Below are positions 34,266 through 45,480 of a stretch of 64,000 nt of DNA, piece by piece. The DNA is from Zingiber officinale (Eukaryota > Streptophyta > Magnoliopsida > Zingiberales > Zingiberaceae). Made by a program: the position numbers and the translations under genes. Below the pieces are notes generated by a model. It searched no databases, was not told the DNA's origin, and worked only from the letters and a program-made list of their open reading frames with translations. Every line of letters begins with the position of its first letter. Position 1 is the stretch's first letter. The stretch is from positions 33,393,511 through 33,457,510 of the forward strand of contig NC_056000.1 of NCBI RefSeq assembly GCF_018446385.1. The letters are read 5' to 3'.

Positions 34266-34810
34266 GTATCCTGCAACACAAAGTTAGCACAATAAACATG
34301 ATAAATGAAGTATAGACAATCTCCGGACTGTCCGAGTCTGACTTCGGGTTTCCAACCGGAAACCCTAGGTCGACCCGACGCCTACTGTTCCCTCTTCGGG
34401 GAACGCGTCCTCACCTACTCCACTCAGGAGATTTACCTGTTGCCAGTCGATCCTCCAGATCGACTGGACTTTTGCTCAACACTCGATGCTTCCGGACTTT
34501 CTGCTGGACATCCGCTTCCCGGCTAGTCCAGTCTTTCACCTGGTTCGCGACACCAGGACTTTCCACCTAGGGTTTCCATCCCCTAGGACTTTTGCCTGAA
34601 GATATCGACCTACCAAGACTTTCCGCATAGGGTTACCACCCCCTATGACCTAGGATTACCACCTCCTAGGGTTTTTCCCTTTGCCTAACCGCAGCTAGGA
34701 CTTTCCTGAAATTCTCAAGTAGACTTGTTAGACTACAAAACAACTTAACTTTGAATTCTTTGCCATTATCAAAACACGAGTTCGATCGTCGGATGCTTCC
34801 CACACCAACA

Positions 34811-35772
34811 ATCTCTCCCTTTTTGATTATGGCAACTCGAATTCAAAGTTAAGTAAACGAACGAATAGATAGACATTTTTAACACCGGCAAATTTGCTAA
34901 GTATAGATGAACAAAATAACTAAAGCAAATTTGCTCGATTTGCTCCCCCTTAACTTTTGTTCCCCCTTAACTTTTGTTCCCCCTTAACTTTTGCTCCCCT
35001 TTAACTATTAATTTGAATTTTATTTTATAGTTTGCTACTCTCCCCCTTTGCCATATATCAAAAATGGGTAATAATTTGATTGACTAGATTTTAACTGTTG
35101 GGGAGTGTATCTCTTTGAGTTAAGTTTTGAAAAAATTGTACAGGATTTTACTAAGGTTAACAGGTTAGCCAAGTTCAACAGGGTTTGAAAGTTAAGGTCA
35201 ATTGGAACTTAGCTTAAATATTTTAAGTTTTAGGACAAGGTTATTCATTCAAGTTCAGTTGGTCCTTAAGTCCAAGCACAAGTCATGTTCACTAGATTGA
35301 TTTACTAGGTATCAGAGCCATAAAGATCAAAATATTCTTAACTAGAAAATTGAGTAGCCTTTGCCAATTGTCTAACCTTTAGTTACTTGCTGATTGTCTA
35401 CAGGATAATAGCTTTCACTAGGTTAGTCAAGTTAAGTTATTTTGGTCCAGATAGTCTTGACTAGAGCTGGAGAACTTAACTTGATTAATGTTTATTGCAT
35501 ATTTAATGCCCAGACTCATATTGATGCACAGATATAAGCATTCTTGAGTCCAGGCTATACCCTATGCATCTCACGTCGTTCTATGTTTTTCAATTACAAT
35601 CAAGGTAAACCTAGGTGTTTGTGAGATGCTCTGGCTTAATTCTAGGGGAACATGATTTTTAGGGGAGAAGCCTAGGCTAATTCCAAAATTTTGAAAAACT
35701 AACAAAAATTGGAGTTTTGAAAGCTGGTTTTCCTAGAATTTGAAAAAAATAAAAGAAATAATGGTAAGATGT
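34811..35772 (-). other. Copia 2 polypurine tract and 3' non-coding region
   Basis: The minus strand next to the LTR reads AAAAAGGGAGAGATTG (PPT). At 34937-35005 three to four copies of AAAAGTTAAGGGGGA (minus strand) look like extra polypurine tracts. No env-like frame is seen. Confidence 0.7.
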
Positions 35773-37143
35773 CTACTCTACCCAACACATACCTATTTGC
35801 CTTCTAAGTCCACTGAACTCAAGTTCAGGTAAGGGTTTTGTAAAGATGTCAGCTAGGTTTGATTTGCACTCAACATGGTTGAGTGCAATTTCACCTTTAG
35901 CTACATGATCCCTTACAAAGTGGTGTTTTACCTCTATATGTTTGGTCCTAGAATGGTGAATAGGATTTTTGGTCAGATTAATCGAGTTGATATTATCAAT
36001 AAAGATTTTAGTATTTTTATAGTATAGTTGATAGTCTTTTAGTGTATGCATCATCCATAACAATTGAGATGCACATTCTCCTAGAGCTATGTATTTAGCT
36101 TCTGTAGTGGATAAAGCAACACAATGTTGCTTTCTGCTTGACCAACTTACTAGGCACTGACCTAGAATTTGGCAACTACCACTTGTACTTTTCCTATCTA
36201 ACTTGCACCCAGCATAATCTGAATCAGAATACCCATAAAGGTCAAAGGTGCAAGTTCTTGGATACCAAAGTCCTACATTTAGAGTTCCTTTAATATACCT
36301 AAGTATTCTTTTAACATATGTTAGGTGTGACTCTTTTGCACATGATTGGTATCTTGCACACATACCTACTGCAAACAGTATGTCAGGTCGACTTACAGTT
36401 AGATAAAGTAAACTACCTATGACACTCCTATAGTATTTTGGGTTTACAGGTTTTCCTTCAGGGTCAGAGTCAATATTTATGTTGGTTGCCATTGGAGTAT
36501 TTATAATTTTTGAATTTTTCATGCTGAATTTTTTGATTAACTCCTTAGCATATTCAGTTTGATAAATGTAGATTCCATCTTTGGTTTGTTTTATTTGTAA
36601 GCCTGAGAAAAAGTTGAGTTCCCCAACTATGCTCATTTCAAATTCACTTTCCATTAATTTAACAAATTCTTTCAAAAATTTTGAATTAGTTGAACCAAAG
36701 ATTATGTCGTCAACATAGATTTGGGCTATAAAGATGTCTTTTTCTATAGTTTTTACGAACAAGGTCGGATCGATTTGTCCTTGGTTAAAGTCTTTGGAAA
36801 TTAAGTAATTAGATAATCTTTCATACCATGCTCTAGGGGCTTGTTTTAGTCCATATAATGCCTTTTTTAATTTAAATACATGGTTAGGATAGTCTATGTC
36901 TTCAAACCCTGAAGGTTGGCTTACGTAGACCTCTTCCTTGATAAAACCATTTAAGAAGGCTGACTTAACGTCCATTTGGTACAATTTGAACCCTTTATTT
37001 GCTGCATAGGCTAATAACATCCTAATGGACTCGAGTCTAGCTACCGGAGCATAGGTTTCATCATAGTCTAAGCCTTCGACTTGACTAAACCCTTTGGCTA
37101 CTAGCCTAGTTTTGTTTCTTATTATTTCACCATGATCATCCAA
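35773..37143 (-). CDS. Copia 2 reverse transcriptase / RNase H
   Basis: A 456-codon open frame, part of the pol polyprotein rather than a separate gene. [22 protein letters not shown] (about residues 15-34), [13 protein letters not shown] with the first catalytic Asp (58), [17 protein letters not shown], and YVDD at 143-146. RNase H in the C-terminal third: [39 protein letters not shown], ending DIFTKPLPE. This is the SIRE/Maximus type of copia RT. Upstream sequence continues the frame towards integrase across a stop near 37238 (GAA to TAA), so translation from the first Met shown is unlikely in a native element. Confidence 0.93.
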   Translation of the reverse strand: MDDHGEIIRNKTRLVAKGFSQVEGLDYDETYAPVARLESIRMLLAYAANKGFKLYQMDVKSAFLNGFIKEEVYVSQPSGFEDIDYPNHVFKLKKALYGLKQAPRAWYERLSNYLISKDFNQGQIDPTLFVKTIEKDIFIAQIYVDDIIFGSTNSKFLKEFVKLMESEFEMSIVGELNFFSGLQIKQTKDGIYIYQTEYAKELIKKFSMKNSKIINTPMATNINIDSDPEGKPVNPKYYRSVIGSLLYLTVSRPDILFAVGMCARYQSCAKESHLTYVKRILRYIKGTLNVGLWYPRTCTFDLYGYSDSDYAGCKLDRKSTSGSCQILGQCLVSWSSRKQHCVALSTTEAKYIALGECASQLLWMMHTLKDYQLYYKNTKIFIDNINSINLTKNPIHHSRTKHIEVKHHFVRDHVAKGEIALNHVECKSNLADIFTKPLPELEFSGLRRQIGMCWVE

Positions 37144-37239
37144 CTTGTTCCTAAAAACCCATTTGGTGTCTATTATTGATTTATCTATGGGTTTAGGTAC
37201 AAGGTCCCAGACTTGGTTTCTCTCAAATTGTGCTAATTC

Positions 37240-37827
37240 TTATTGCATTACAATGGTCCAGTCTGGGTCAGGAAGAGCTTCATCTATAGTTTTAGGTTCA
37301 ATTTTAGAAATGAGGGCAATCTGACTAAGGTTTCTATGGGATGATCTAGTTCTGACTCCTAGGTTTGGGTCACCCAGAATTTGGTCAGGTGGGTGAGAAG
37401 TACTTACTCTAGTTGGTCTTGGTTGTGGTTCAGGTACTGGTTCTTCTACCTCATTAAGATTAGGTTGGATTTCATCATCTTCTACAGCTTTTGGATGAAT
37501 GTCAACATTGTTAATTATATTAGGTAAATTGTTTTCTTCATCAAATATTACATTAGTTGTTTCTTCAACGTTCAAGGTGTGTTGATTATAAACTCTAAAG
37601 GCTCTACTGGTTGAGGAGTATCCTAAAAATATTCCTTGGTTAGACTTGGGTGTAAATTTTCCTAAGTAATCTTTAATATTTAAAATGTGAACCTTACAAC
37701 CAAATACTTTTAAATAGTTTAGGTTGGGAATTTTATGATAGTAGAGTTCATACGGTGTTTTATTGTGATATTTGTTTATTAAAATTCTGTTTTGAATATA
37801 ATTTGTCGTATTTATTGCTTCAGCCAT
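37240..37827 (-). pseudogene. Copia 2 integrase C-terminal region and linker
   Basis: Follows the integrase core in a shifted frame: ASTTN-like AINTTNYIQNR, KTPYELYYHKIPNLNYLKVF, then FLGYSSTSRAFRVYN, the conserved copia C-terminal integrase domain, and a proline/acid-rich linker to RT. A one-base shift around 37812-37827 separates it from the core; a TAA at 37238 separates it from RT. Confidence 0.9.
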
Positions 37828-38777
37828 TGATGACTTAACTTATATTCATTTAACATTGTCCTAGCGGCTTCTTGTAGTGTTCTATTTTTACGTTCTACTA
37901 GTCCATTTTGTTGGGGGGTTCTAGGGCATGAAAATTCATGTTGGTATCCATTTATTTTACAAAATTCGGTAAACCTATGATTTTCAAATTCTCCCCCGTG
38001 ATCACTTCTTATTCTTTTAATTTTAGTATCTTTTTCATTTTCCGTTAATTTGCAAAAATTACTAAATATTTCGTAGGTTTCATCTTTTGTTTTTAGGAAT
38101 TTTACCCATGTGTACCTGGAGTAGTCATCAATTATTACTAAGCAATATTGGTTCTTGCTTAGTGACTTGGCTCCATGTGAGTCAAATAGGTCAATATGAA
38201 GGAGCTCGAGTATGGTGTTGGTTCTTTCTAGATTGGTTGATTTGTGGATTGACTTGGTTTGTTTCCCTTTTTGACACGCATCACAGATTGAGTTTTCAAT
38301 GAATTTTAATTTGGGCAAACCTCTAACTAGACCATTGTGACTCATTTTTGAAATGAGTCTGGTGTGAGTGTGACCCAGCCTTCTGTGCCACAGTTGAGTT
38401 TCCTCTTGTTGTGTCAATAGACACTTTATTGAGAATAATGATAAGTCAATTGTGTAGATGTTATTCTTCTTAAGTCCCTTAAGCCTAATTTCAGGGTTTT
38501 CGATGTTTTTAACTAAACATCCAGATTTGTCAAAATTGACTAGATATCCGCTGTCACATAATTGACTTATACTTAGTAAATTAAAATTTTCAACCAATAA
38601 GACATTTCGAATAATGAAATCGGAACTAAGTTCAATATTACCTTTTCCGATTACTTTAAGTTTACCGTCGTTGCCGAATGCAACTAATCCTAACTTCTTG
38701 TACTTGAGTTTAGTAAACTTCAATCTATCTCCAGTCATATGTCTAGAGCATCCACTATCCAACATCCATTGTTCCAA
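37812..38777 (-). CDS. Copia 2 protease and integrase core
   Basis: 321 codons, part of pol. MLDSGCSRHMTG carries the aspartic protease active site (DSG, residues 7-9), which cuts Gag-Pol. LWHRRLGHTHTRLI and CDACQKGKQTKS form the HHCC pre-integrase finger. The core has LLHIDLFD, VIIDDYSRYTWV, IRSDHGGEFEN and NGLVERKNR, supplying D-D-E. Gag lies 1.6 kb upstream with no open frame between, unlike the single gag-pol frame usual in copia. The Met used is not a proven start. Confidence 0.93.
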   Translation of the reverse strand: MEQWMLDSGCSRHMTGDRLKFTKLKYKKLGLVAFGNDGKLKVIGKGNIELSSDFIIRNVLLVENFNLLSISQLCDSGYLVNFDKSGCLVKNIENPEIRLKGLKKNNIYTIDLSLFSIKCLLTQQEETQLWHRRLGHTHTRLISKMSHNGLVRGLPKLKFIENSICDACQKGKQTKSIHKSTNLERTNTILELLHIDLFDSHGAKSLSKNQYCLVIIDDYSRYTWVKFLKTKDETYEIFSNFCKLTENEKDTKIKRIRSDHGGEFENHRFTEFCKINGYQHEFSCPRTPQQNGLVERKNRTLQEAARTMLNEYKLSHQWLKQ

Positions 38778-38897
38778 TTCCTACACATGAAGTAGTTTGA
38801 ATTGGTTCTTAATGGATTTAAAGATAGCTTAATTGAAGTAGACTCCTAAGATTTTCTAGGTAATTCAGCAAGTACTTAAGCCTATGATATAATTTTG

Positions 38898-39503
38898 ATC
38901 AGGATAAAGTTTTTAAAATAATTTTGAAATTTAAGTTTTTAAAATCATTTTGAAATATAAGTTTTTAAAATAATTTTGAAATTTAAGTTTTTAAAATAAT
39001 TTTGAAATTTAAATTTTAAAATCATTTTGAAATATAAGTTTTTAAAATAATTTTGAAATTTAAGTTTTTAAAATAATTTTGAAATTTATGTTTTTTTAAA
39101 ATAATTTTGAAATTTAAGTTTTTTTTTTTTAATAATTTTGAAATTTAAGTTTTTAAAATAATTTTGAAATTTAAGTTTTTAAAATAATTTTGAAATTTAA
39201 GTTTTTTTAAAATAATTTTGAAATTTAAGTTTTTAAAATAATTTTGAAATTTAAGTTTGTTTTTAAAATAATTTTGAAATTTAAGTTTTTTTTTTTAAAT
39301 AATTTTGAAATTTAAGTTTTTAAAATAATTTTGAAATTTAAGTTTTTAAAATAATTTTGAAATTTAAGTTTTTGAAATTTAAGTTTTTTAAAATAATTTT
39401 GAAATATAATTTTTTAAAATAATTTTGAAATTTAAGTTTTTAAAATAATTTTGAAATTTAAGTTTTTAAAATAATTTTGAAATTTAAGTTTTCAAAATAA
39501 TTT
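38898..39503. repeat. AT minisatellite, ~26-bp unit
   Basis: More than 20 copies of GTTTTTAAAATAATTTTGAA plus ATTTAA, with T-run length variation. Confidence 0.95.
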
Positions 39504-39859
39504 TTAATTTCTTAGTCATCTCACCCGATCTAAATTTTCAATCAGGGAATCCTGTAATTTTTGTGAGATGAATTATGGTTGATTTTTAGGGTAAGATTTA
39601 ACTTTGTGTTAGATTCAGGTTTAGCTTTGGGTTCAACAAGTAGGCATTCTTTGAATAAACTTCTGGGCTATGGTGAGTCACAAGGAACTCATTAAAGTAA
39701 TCATGCCTTCGAGGTTTTCCAAATAGTTCTCCCCATTGAACTTAATACTAATTCTTGGTCTAACTAGTTAGGATTCATTTAAGGGTAGCTTCGGTCAGTT
39801 CCACTTGGCCAAATGCACCAGGTCGAAGCCATATCTTCCGACGACCTAATCGAGTTGAT

Positions 39860-40060
39860 CCAAAAAAAATTATGTTCGGGTTGGGCATTTTCGGGTTCGG
39901 GTCAGGTTTAGGTTGGAGGATTTTTGGGTTGAAAAATTTCAGGTTGGGTCGGGTTGGGTTCCGGTTGACCCGGGTTGACCTAAATATAGGGTTTTGTGGG
40001 TTTTTAGAGTTAAATCAAATTTTATTTTAAAAATTTAGATGTTTTTATGTATATTAATAT
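39860..40060. repeat. GGGTT-rich segment, possible MITE fragment
   Basis: Present in copia 2 but without counterpart between the matching blocks of copia 1. Rich in GGGTTGGGTCGGGTT-like words. No clear TIR or TSD found. Confidence 0.3.
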
Positions 40061-40402
40061 CAATGTTAGTCGGGTAGATTAGGTTCAGTTACCCTGTCGG
40101 GTAGTTCAGTTGGAGGTGTCAGCTAGTTTGGATCCTCCATCTAATTTTGAATTTATAATTTAATTTTGAATTTTTAATTTCAAATTTTGAATTTTGAATT
40201 TATAATTTTGAATTTTTAATTTAATTTCAAATTTAGAATTTAGAATTTAGAATTTATAATTTAATTTTGAATTTATAATTTAATTTTGAATTTTGAATTT
40301 AGAATTTAGAATTTAATTTTGAATTTTTAATTTAATTTCGAATTTTGAATTTATAATTTATAATTTAATTTTGAATTTTAAATTTAATTTCGAATTTAGA
40401 AT

Positions 40403-42061
40403 TTATAATTTTAAGATCGTTTTCATTTTAGCTTTCCCTGGATCACGGCCTCGATATGGTCTGTTGAGGTAGTATATTTGATCCTTCGGAACCCAGTATT
40501 GGCCAAGTCCAACTTGATTGATCAATTTAGACTTGGGGACCCATGCTTGGACTGATTTACTACTTTGTTTGTTTATTAGGGATAAATAAGATTTATATTT
40601 CTTTTTACTTTTATATCCTAGCCCAGTTCTATTGTAGACGGCTCTTTGTGTCCCAAGAATTAGGTCCAGATTCTTGGAGTCCAAAGAAAACCGTTCTAAG
40701 GTATTTTTTAAGTCTTTTACCTGATTTTTTAAACTTGAATTTTCTTCCTCAAGTTGTTGAACTTGAGTTGAATCTTTAGTTTGAACTTGATCAGGTAAGT
40801 ATTTGGTTACTCCTTTAAGAATGGCTACTTCCTTTAGAAGTGATTTTATTTTCAGATTTGATTTGGCTAATTTGCGAAGTAAATAATTGACTAAATTATT
40901 AAGCCTAGGAATACTTACAGCGGAGTCTGGCCATTCGGAAACGGATGCAGATCCGTGGCTTTGCTCGGAGTCGGCTTCTGATTCGCTCTCGGATTCGATG
41001 ATCTGGTCCCGGGCCATTAATGCGAGTAAACTCGTTTGGTCGAGTTCGTCGTCTTCGTCCTCAGAAGAAGATTCGTCCCAGGTTGCCTTTAGGGCCTTCT
41101 TTCTTCTTTGCTTCTTGGCTTCCTTTTGGTTGGGGCACTTGGCTTTTATATGCTCCTTCTGGTTGCACCCGTAGCAAGTGACTTCGAACTTCACCTTTGA
41201 GTTCTGTTGGGCCTCCTTGGATTGAACTGCCTTCTTTAGATCTTTCTTGTTGAAGCCCTTTTTCTTTTTGTAGAGCTTCTTCACGAGATTCACTAGTTCG
41301 CTGGTCAGTTCATCTTCTGAATCTTCTGAGTCGGGTTCGTCTTCTGATTCCGATTCAATTTTTCGCCGTACTCTCGATTCCCGTGTTCGACTCGTACCTA
41401 CAACCAAAGCAATACCCTTCTCGGATGGCTGTGCATTAGTTTGTTCATGGAGTTCAAATTCACTAAATAGTTCGTCTAATTTTAAGGAAGATAAATCCTT
41501 AGAGACTTTGTAGGCATCTACCATTGATGCCCACAATGTACTCCTAGGAAATGAATTAAGAGCATACCTTATTATATCTCTGTTTTCTATCTTCTGTCCG
41601 ATTCCATGAAGGGAATTCAGGATATCTTGAATTCGAGCGTGTAAAGAACTTGCCGTCTTGCCTTCCTGCATTTTCAAATTGTATAGTTTATTAAGTAACA
41701 AATCACGCTTACTTACCTTGGTTTCCGAGGTGCCCTCATGAAGTTCGATCAGTTTCTCCCATAGTTCCTTTGCGGAGGAGAATGGACCGACTCTGTTGAG
41801 CTCTTATTTGGTAAGACCGCACTGGATGGTGCAGGTGGCTTTGGCGTCGGCTTCCACCTTTTTGATAAATGCTGGCTCCCAGTTCTCACAGGATGTAGGC
41901 TTACCGTCTGTACCAGTTGGTAGTTGCAGTCCTGTTTTAACTATCATCCAGGTGTCGAACTGGATCTTTAGATATATCTCCATTCGCCCCTTCCAATATC
42001 CGAAGTCTTCTCCGGAAAATAGTGGGGGACGAACGGTGCTATATCCTTCTTGTTGGGCCAT
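40403..42061 (-). pseudogene. Copia 2 gag (one nonsense codon)
   Basis: Starts MAQQEGYSTVRPPLFSGEDF at 42061 and shows the conserved YWKGRMEIYL box. A TAA at about 41804-41806 (GAA to TAA; copia 1 keeps GAA here) stops the frame after IQCGLTK. The second open frame to 40403 contains the capsid region (LRYALNSFPRSTLWASMVDA-like), KLDELFSEFELHEQTN, an acidic serine-rich stretch, a CCHC knuckle CYGCNQKEHIKAKCP with Glu where Gly is usual, a coiled coil (KNQVKDLKNTLERF) and WVPK motifs. About 550 residues in total, normal for SIRE gag. Confidence 0.92.
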
Positions 42062-42304
42062 TTAGATCTAAAAAAATAGAAACAACAAGATATATTCCAA
42101 GACTGAGTCTTGGATTAGTAGTGTGGGAGGAAGTAAAAAAAAATGACAAGCTCAAGTGGTATTGACCAACTTTGAGCAGAAAGTTGATTCGAGAAAAAAC
42201 AAAAAATTAGAATATAGCTATGAGGCTAAATTCTAATCGACTCCGAACAAAATCACGAAAAAAAATTGACTTGAATAGTGGTTGCACTGATTCAAGATGA
42301 CCCC
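42062..42304 (-). other. Copia 2 5' leader
   Basis: Between PBS and gag start; non-coding, likely to hold packaging signals by position. Confidence 0.5.
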
Positions 42305-42316
42305 GCTCTGATACCA
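42305..42316 (-). other. Copia 2 primer binding site
   Basis: TGGTATCAGAGC on the minus strand, 2 bp from the LTR. Confidence 0.9.
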
Positions 42317-42721
42317 ATTGTTGGATCGAGACCGCGCTAGAGGGGGGGTGAATAGCGCTCGTGACTATTTTGTTCGATTATCGGAATCGTAAGAATTATC
42401 GGAGTAATTAAGCAGCGGAATAAAACAAAACAAGCACACAGAGACAGGAGGATTTTTACTTCGTTCGGAGCCTTGATCGACTCCTACTCAAAGGCCCGCG
42501 ATCCTTGATCGCTTCCGGTGGGCAACAACTATAAGCTCGATAAAAGGATTACAAGATGAAGTACAAGTAAATGAAAAAACTAGTTATACCGACGACAAGA
42601 GTAGAATTTTGGAGCTTCGGGTCGTCGGAGACTTGTAGCAGCACTTCCGGGCGTCTTTCGGAGCAGCACGTTGAAGAGAGAAGACTTGGAATGCGTTGAT
42701 CTGAAGTGCTGGTCGAAACCC

Positions 42722-42731
42722 CCTTATAAAG
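42722..42731 (-). promoter_or_regulatory. TATA box of copia 2 5' LTR
   Basis: CCTTTATAAG-like on the minus strand, next to the last GGCGCC palindrome. Confidence 0.55.
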
Positions 42732-42735
42732 GGTG

Positions 42736-42940
42736 TTCAAGGCGCCTCCATGCTGCCTGGTCTTCCGTATGGATAAAACCTGAACTGGTCGAACTTCATC
42801 CTCTCAAGGCGCCTTATAGCCCTCTCAAGGCGCCTTCCAAGGCGCCTTCTGCCTGCTTCAAGGCGCCTCCAGTGGTGCTTCGCAGCCAGCTCAGCTTTTG
42901 CACCCGAGGCGCCTCCAAGCTCCATGGAGGCGCCTCGAAC
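42736..42940. repeat. GGCGCC palindrome cluster
   Basis: Seven GGCGCC hexamers in 205 bp, mostly within AAGGCGCCTT or GAGGCGCCTC; the last two form a 12-bp perfect inverted repeat around AGCTCCA. Confidence 0.9.
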
Positions 42941-43164
42941 ACTGTTCATCCGAGGCTTTAGGTTGCTCCTTTGCTCCTGCAGGATCCGTTAGTCCCAAAC
43001 ACTATCCTGCAACACAAAGTTAGCACAATAAACATGATAAATGAAGTATAGAGAGTCTCCGGACTGTCCGAGTCTGACTTCGGGTTTCCAACCGGAAACC
43101 CTAGGTCGACCCGACGCCTACTGTTCCCTCTTCGGGGAATGCGTCCTCACCTACTCCACTCAGG

Positions 43165-43440
43165 AGATTTACCTGTTGCCAGTCGATCCTCCAGATCGAC
43201 TGGACTTTTGCTCAGCACTCGATGCTTCCGGATTTTCTGCTGGACATCCGCTTCTCGGCTAGTCCAGTCTTTCACCTGGTTCGCGACACCAGGACTTTCC
43301 ACCTAGGGTTTCCATCCCCTAGGACTTTTGCCTGAAGACATCGACCTACCAAGACTTTCCACATAGAGTTACCACCCCCTATGACCTAGGATTACCACCT
43401 CCTAGGGTTTTTCCCTTTGCCTAACCGCAGCTAGGACTTT
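43165..43440 (-). repeat. Hairpin array in copia 2 U3
   Basis: Sense-strand stems CCTAGGA/TCCTAGG, CATAGGG/CCCTATG (one mismatch in this LTR, perfect in the left LTR), CCTAGGG/CCCTAGG, CCTGGT/ACCAGG and CCAGTCGAT/ATCGACTGG, several opened by AAGTCC or AAAGTCC. Confidence 0.8.
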
Positions 43441-43546
43441 CCTGAAATCCTCAAGTAGACTTATTAGACTACAAAACAACTTAACTTTGAATTCTTTGCC
43501 ATTATCAAAACACGAGTTCAATCGTCGGATGCTTCCCGCACCAACA

Positions 43547-44049
43547 AAATATTGGTCAATTTGTTGCCTAATAATATTTTGTGTAAGATACGTATATACC
43601 AAGATGCCAAGGAACTATAAAGCAAGTTGGCCAAGCTCCATAAAAATTCATTGTCGCCACAAAGTGAAGATGAGCCCAAAGAGGGAGATTCATTAACACT
43701 AGAGCACGATGACTCGAAGCTTGAGATGTGCTCAACATTTGAAATGGAAGACGAAAAACATCTACCTCAAGGATTGAGGGGGAGAGCTAATTGACACGAA
43801 AATAAGAAAAACCCTCAACTTCTAGAGCCAATGAGGAAAAAGAATGTGACACCTCTACGTTTGAAGGTATAACGAGCTCAATTCATAAAGATAAAGATCT
43901 TATAATGTGCTTCAAGTATAGGGGAAAATGACACTATAAGAGCAAACATCCTAAATTGATAAAGAAAAAGACTAAGTTTACATCTAAGGTGAGGGAGAAG
44001 CTAAAGGAGGGAAACCTTGATACATAAAGGTAAGGAGCACATTAAGTGT
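43547..44049 (+). pseudogene. Copia A gag, middle piece
   Basis: Continues gag after copia 2: YQDAKELWKLASLH-like text (with frame changes), an acidic region (SEDEPKEGDSLTLEHDDS) and a knuckle remnant CFKYRGK, stop, HYKSKHP in which the second and last Cys are lost. Interrupted at 44050. Confidence 0.7.
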
Positions 44050-44559
44050 TGTTGGGTCACTTCAGAGCTAGGGGAGAGGAGGTTGAATAGCTCATCGCTC
44101 TCGTTCACTTGATTAATAGATGGTGATGTGCAACAGAATAAACTCAAAGCTAACCTCTCTAATGCTAACAAGTAGATTTACTTGGTATCCATCTCAAGAA
44201 GAGGTGACTAATCCAAAGATCTACACATACGAGCACTTTCCACTAAGAAAGAAGCTCCTTCTCGGATATAACCGGAGGTGGAGAAACCTCATACAAGACT
44301 CTCACAATAAGATACAACACATGTAAGAAGTAAATACACAAGAATACAAATAAAACCTTCTTCTTATTTGATCTTGTTGATGTAGATTGCCTCTTGAACC
44401 CTGGAAGTGCAGCAGCACTTGTCCCCAAGAGACTCCAAGAACTAGTGTGAAGAGATGTGAGCTAGATGAAAAATATCGATAGAAATCTACGGAGAAAAAA
44501 ACTCACCAACGGGTTTATACTTTACGTTCCTAGGGCTCCCAATCGATTGTCATGTCAGA

Positions 44560-44900
44560 TCAGTGCAATCCCAGCCGTTCAAAGATCACTACCTGTACAA
44601 CGGGCATATCCCAATTGATCGATTGATCGATTGGGGAGGCTTGAATCGATCGACCGATCAATTCAAAGCACCTCTGTGCTCTTGCTGGAAACACCCGAAA
44701 TTGATTGACCGATCGATTTAGGCTTCCTCACAACCTCATGAGAAATCCAACCCCAATCGATCGGCTGATCGATTGGCGATGCCCAATGGATCGATTGATC
44801 GATTGGGAAACTCTCTGTGCTTGCGAGAATGTCTCCAAATGGATCGGCTGATCAATTGGCCCCTTTTTCTTGCAGCACTCTCCCAATCAATCAATTGATC
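44560..44900. repeat. ATCGAT-type palindrome cluster
   Basis: Roughly ten motifs such as CAATCGATCGGCTGATCG and CCAATTGATCGATTG, upstream (sense strand) of the TATA box. Confidence 0.8.
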
Positions 44901-44989
44901 GTTTGGACTCTGGTTTAATTTATCTCCTAATCAACTTGACCAACTCTAACTTGCCTAACTTAAGTCTAAGGTTCTCAAACCCAACATCC

Positions 44990-45480
44990 GGTCAACCTTG
45001 ACCTGCTGGGACTTCGTCACCAAGTGTTCGGTCAATCCTTTGACCAACTTGGACTTTTTTATTTGTACCAAGTGTCCAGTCCTTCATGACCCACTTAGAC
45101 TTCCAAACAGCAGGTGTCCGGTCACCCTGAACCCACTTAGATTTCCACATGCCCGGATTCACTCACCAAGACTTCCTTATTGCCTAGCTTCACTCATTAG
45201 AACTTTCACCTGGCTTCACTTATTAGGATTTCCAGCTGTTTAGCTTCACTCACTAGGACTTTCACCTGACTTCACTCACCAGGATTTCCTTACTGCTTAG
45301 CTTCACTCACTAGTGCTTTCATCTAATTTTACTCACCAGGATTTCCCACCAAGTGTCCAGTCAACACTGACCCACTTGAATTTTCATCTTCTACCAACCT
45401 TCCCGTTGGACTTCTCAGTTAAGTATCTGATCAACCTTGACCTAATTAACTCTTCTTCACATTTAAATGATCAACCTTGA
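44990..45480 (-). repeat. Hairpin array of the 44050 solo LTR
   Basis: Sense-strand arms such as CCAAGTT/CACTTGG (45015-45050) around GGTCAA/TTGACC; other modules decayed. Confidence 0.7.

Larger units (their letters stand above)
30941..34266. mobile_element. Pack-CACTA transposon carrying three host gene fragments
   Basis: TIRs CACTACAAGAAAA at the left and CATTACAAGAAAA (reverse complement of the right end). TSD TAT at 30938-30940 and 34267-34269; the intact right LTR of copia 2 shows a single ...ACACTATCCTGC. Subterminal regions hold many ACAACGCTTTT/AAAAGCGTTGT inverted motifs, as expected for transposase-binding sites. No transposase is seen, so it is non-autonomous. The interior has LEA_2, WRKY and SEC14-like fragments in one orientation. 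Confidence 0.92.
30237..34810 (-). repeat. Copia 2 3' LTR (left), split by CACTA element
   Basis: About 1245 bp net. Compared with the right LTR it has 17 G instead of 7 at 30260-30276 and six GGCGCC sites rather than seven. TATA (minus) at 30648-30657. Confidence 0.95.
38778..40402 (-). other. Copia 2 gag-pol spacer
   Basis: Non-coding. From pol to gag: an AT minisatellite (38898-39503), a block conserved with copia 1 (39510-39850), a GGGTT/GGTCGGGTT-rich insertion-like stretch (39860-40060), a further conserved piece (40065-40140) and AATTTAATTTTGAATT repeats (40140-40420). Confidence 0.8.
30237..43546 (-). mobile_element. Copia 2: nearly complete SIRE/Maximus-type copia
   Basis: TSD AAATA at 30232-30236 and 43547-43551. 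LTRs read TGTTGGTGYGGGAAGC... to ...GCGGTCTCGATCCAACA on the minus strand. PBS, gag, protease, integrase, RT, RNase H and PPT are all present in copia order, with only a stop in gag, one frameshift inside integrase and one stop before RT. About 10 kb after subtracting the CACTA element in its left LTR. Its gag is the closest in the window to copia 1 gag. Confidence 0.95.
42319..43546 (-). repeat. Copia 2 5' LTR (right), intact
   Basis: 1228 bp. Sense order: start 43546, hairpin array 43440-43165, GGCGCC cluster 42940-42736, TATA 42731-42722, R/U5. Confidence 0.95.

Noticed and set aside
38898..39503. CRISPR-like regular array
   Set aside because: Direct AT minisatellite without unique spacers, in a plant retrotransposon.
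39860..40060. Defined MITE
   Set aside because: No convincing TIR or target duplication; kept only as a low-confidence segment.
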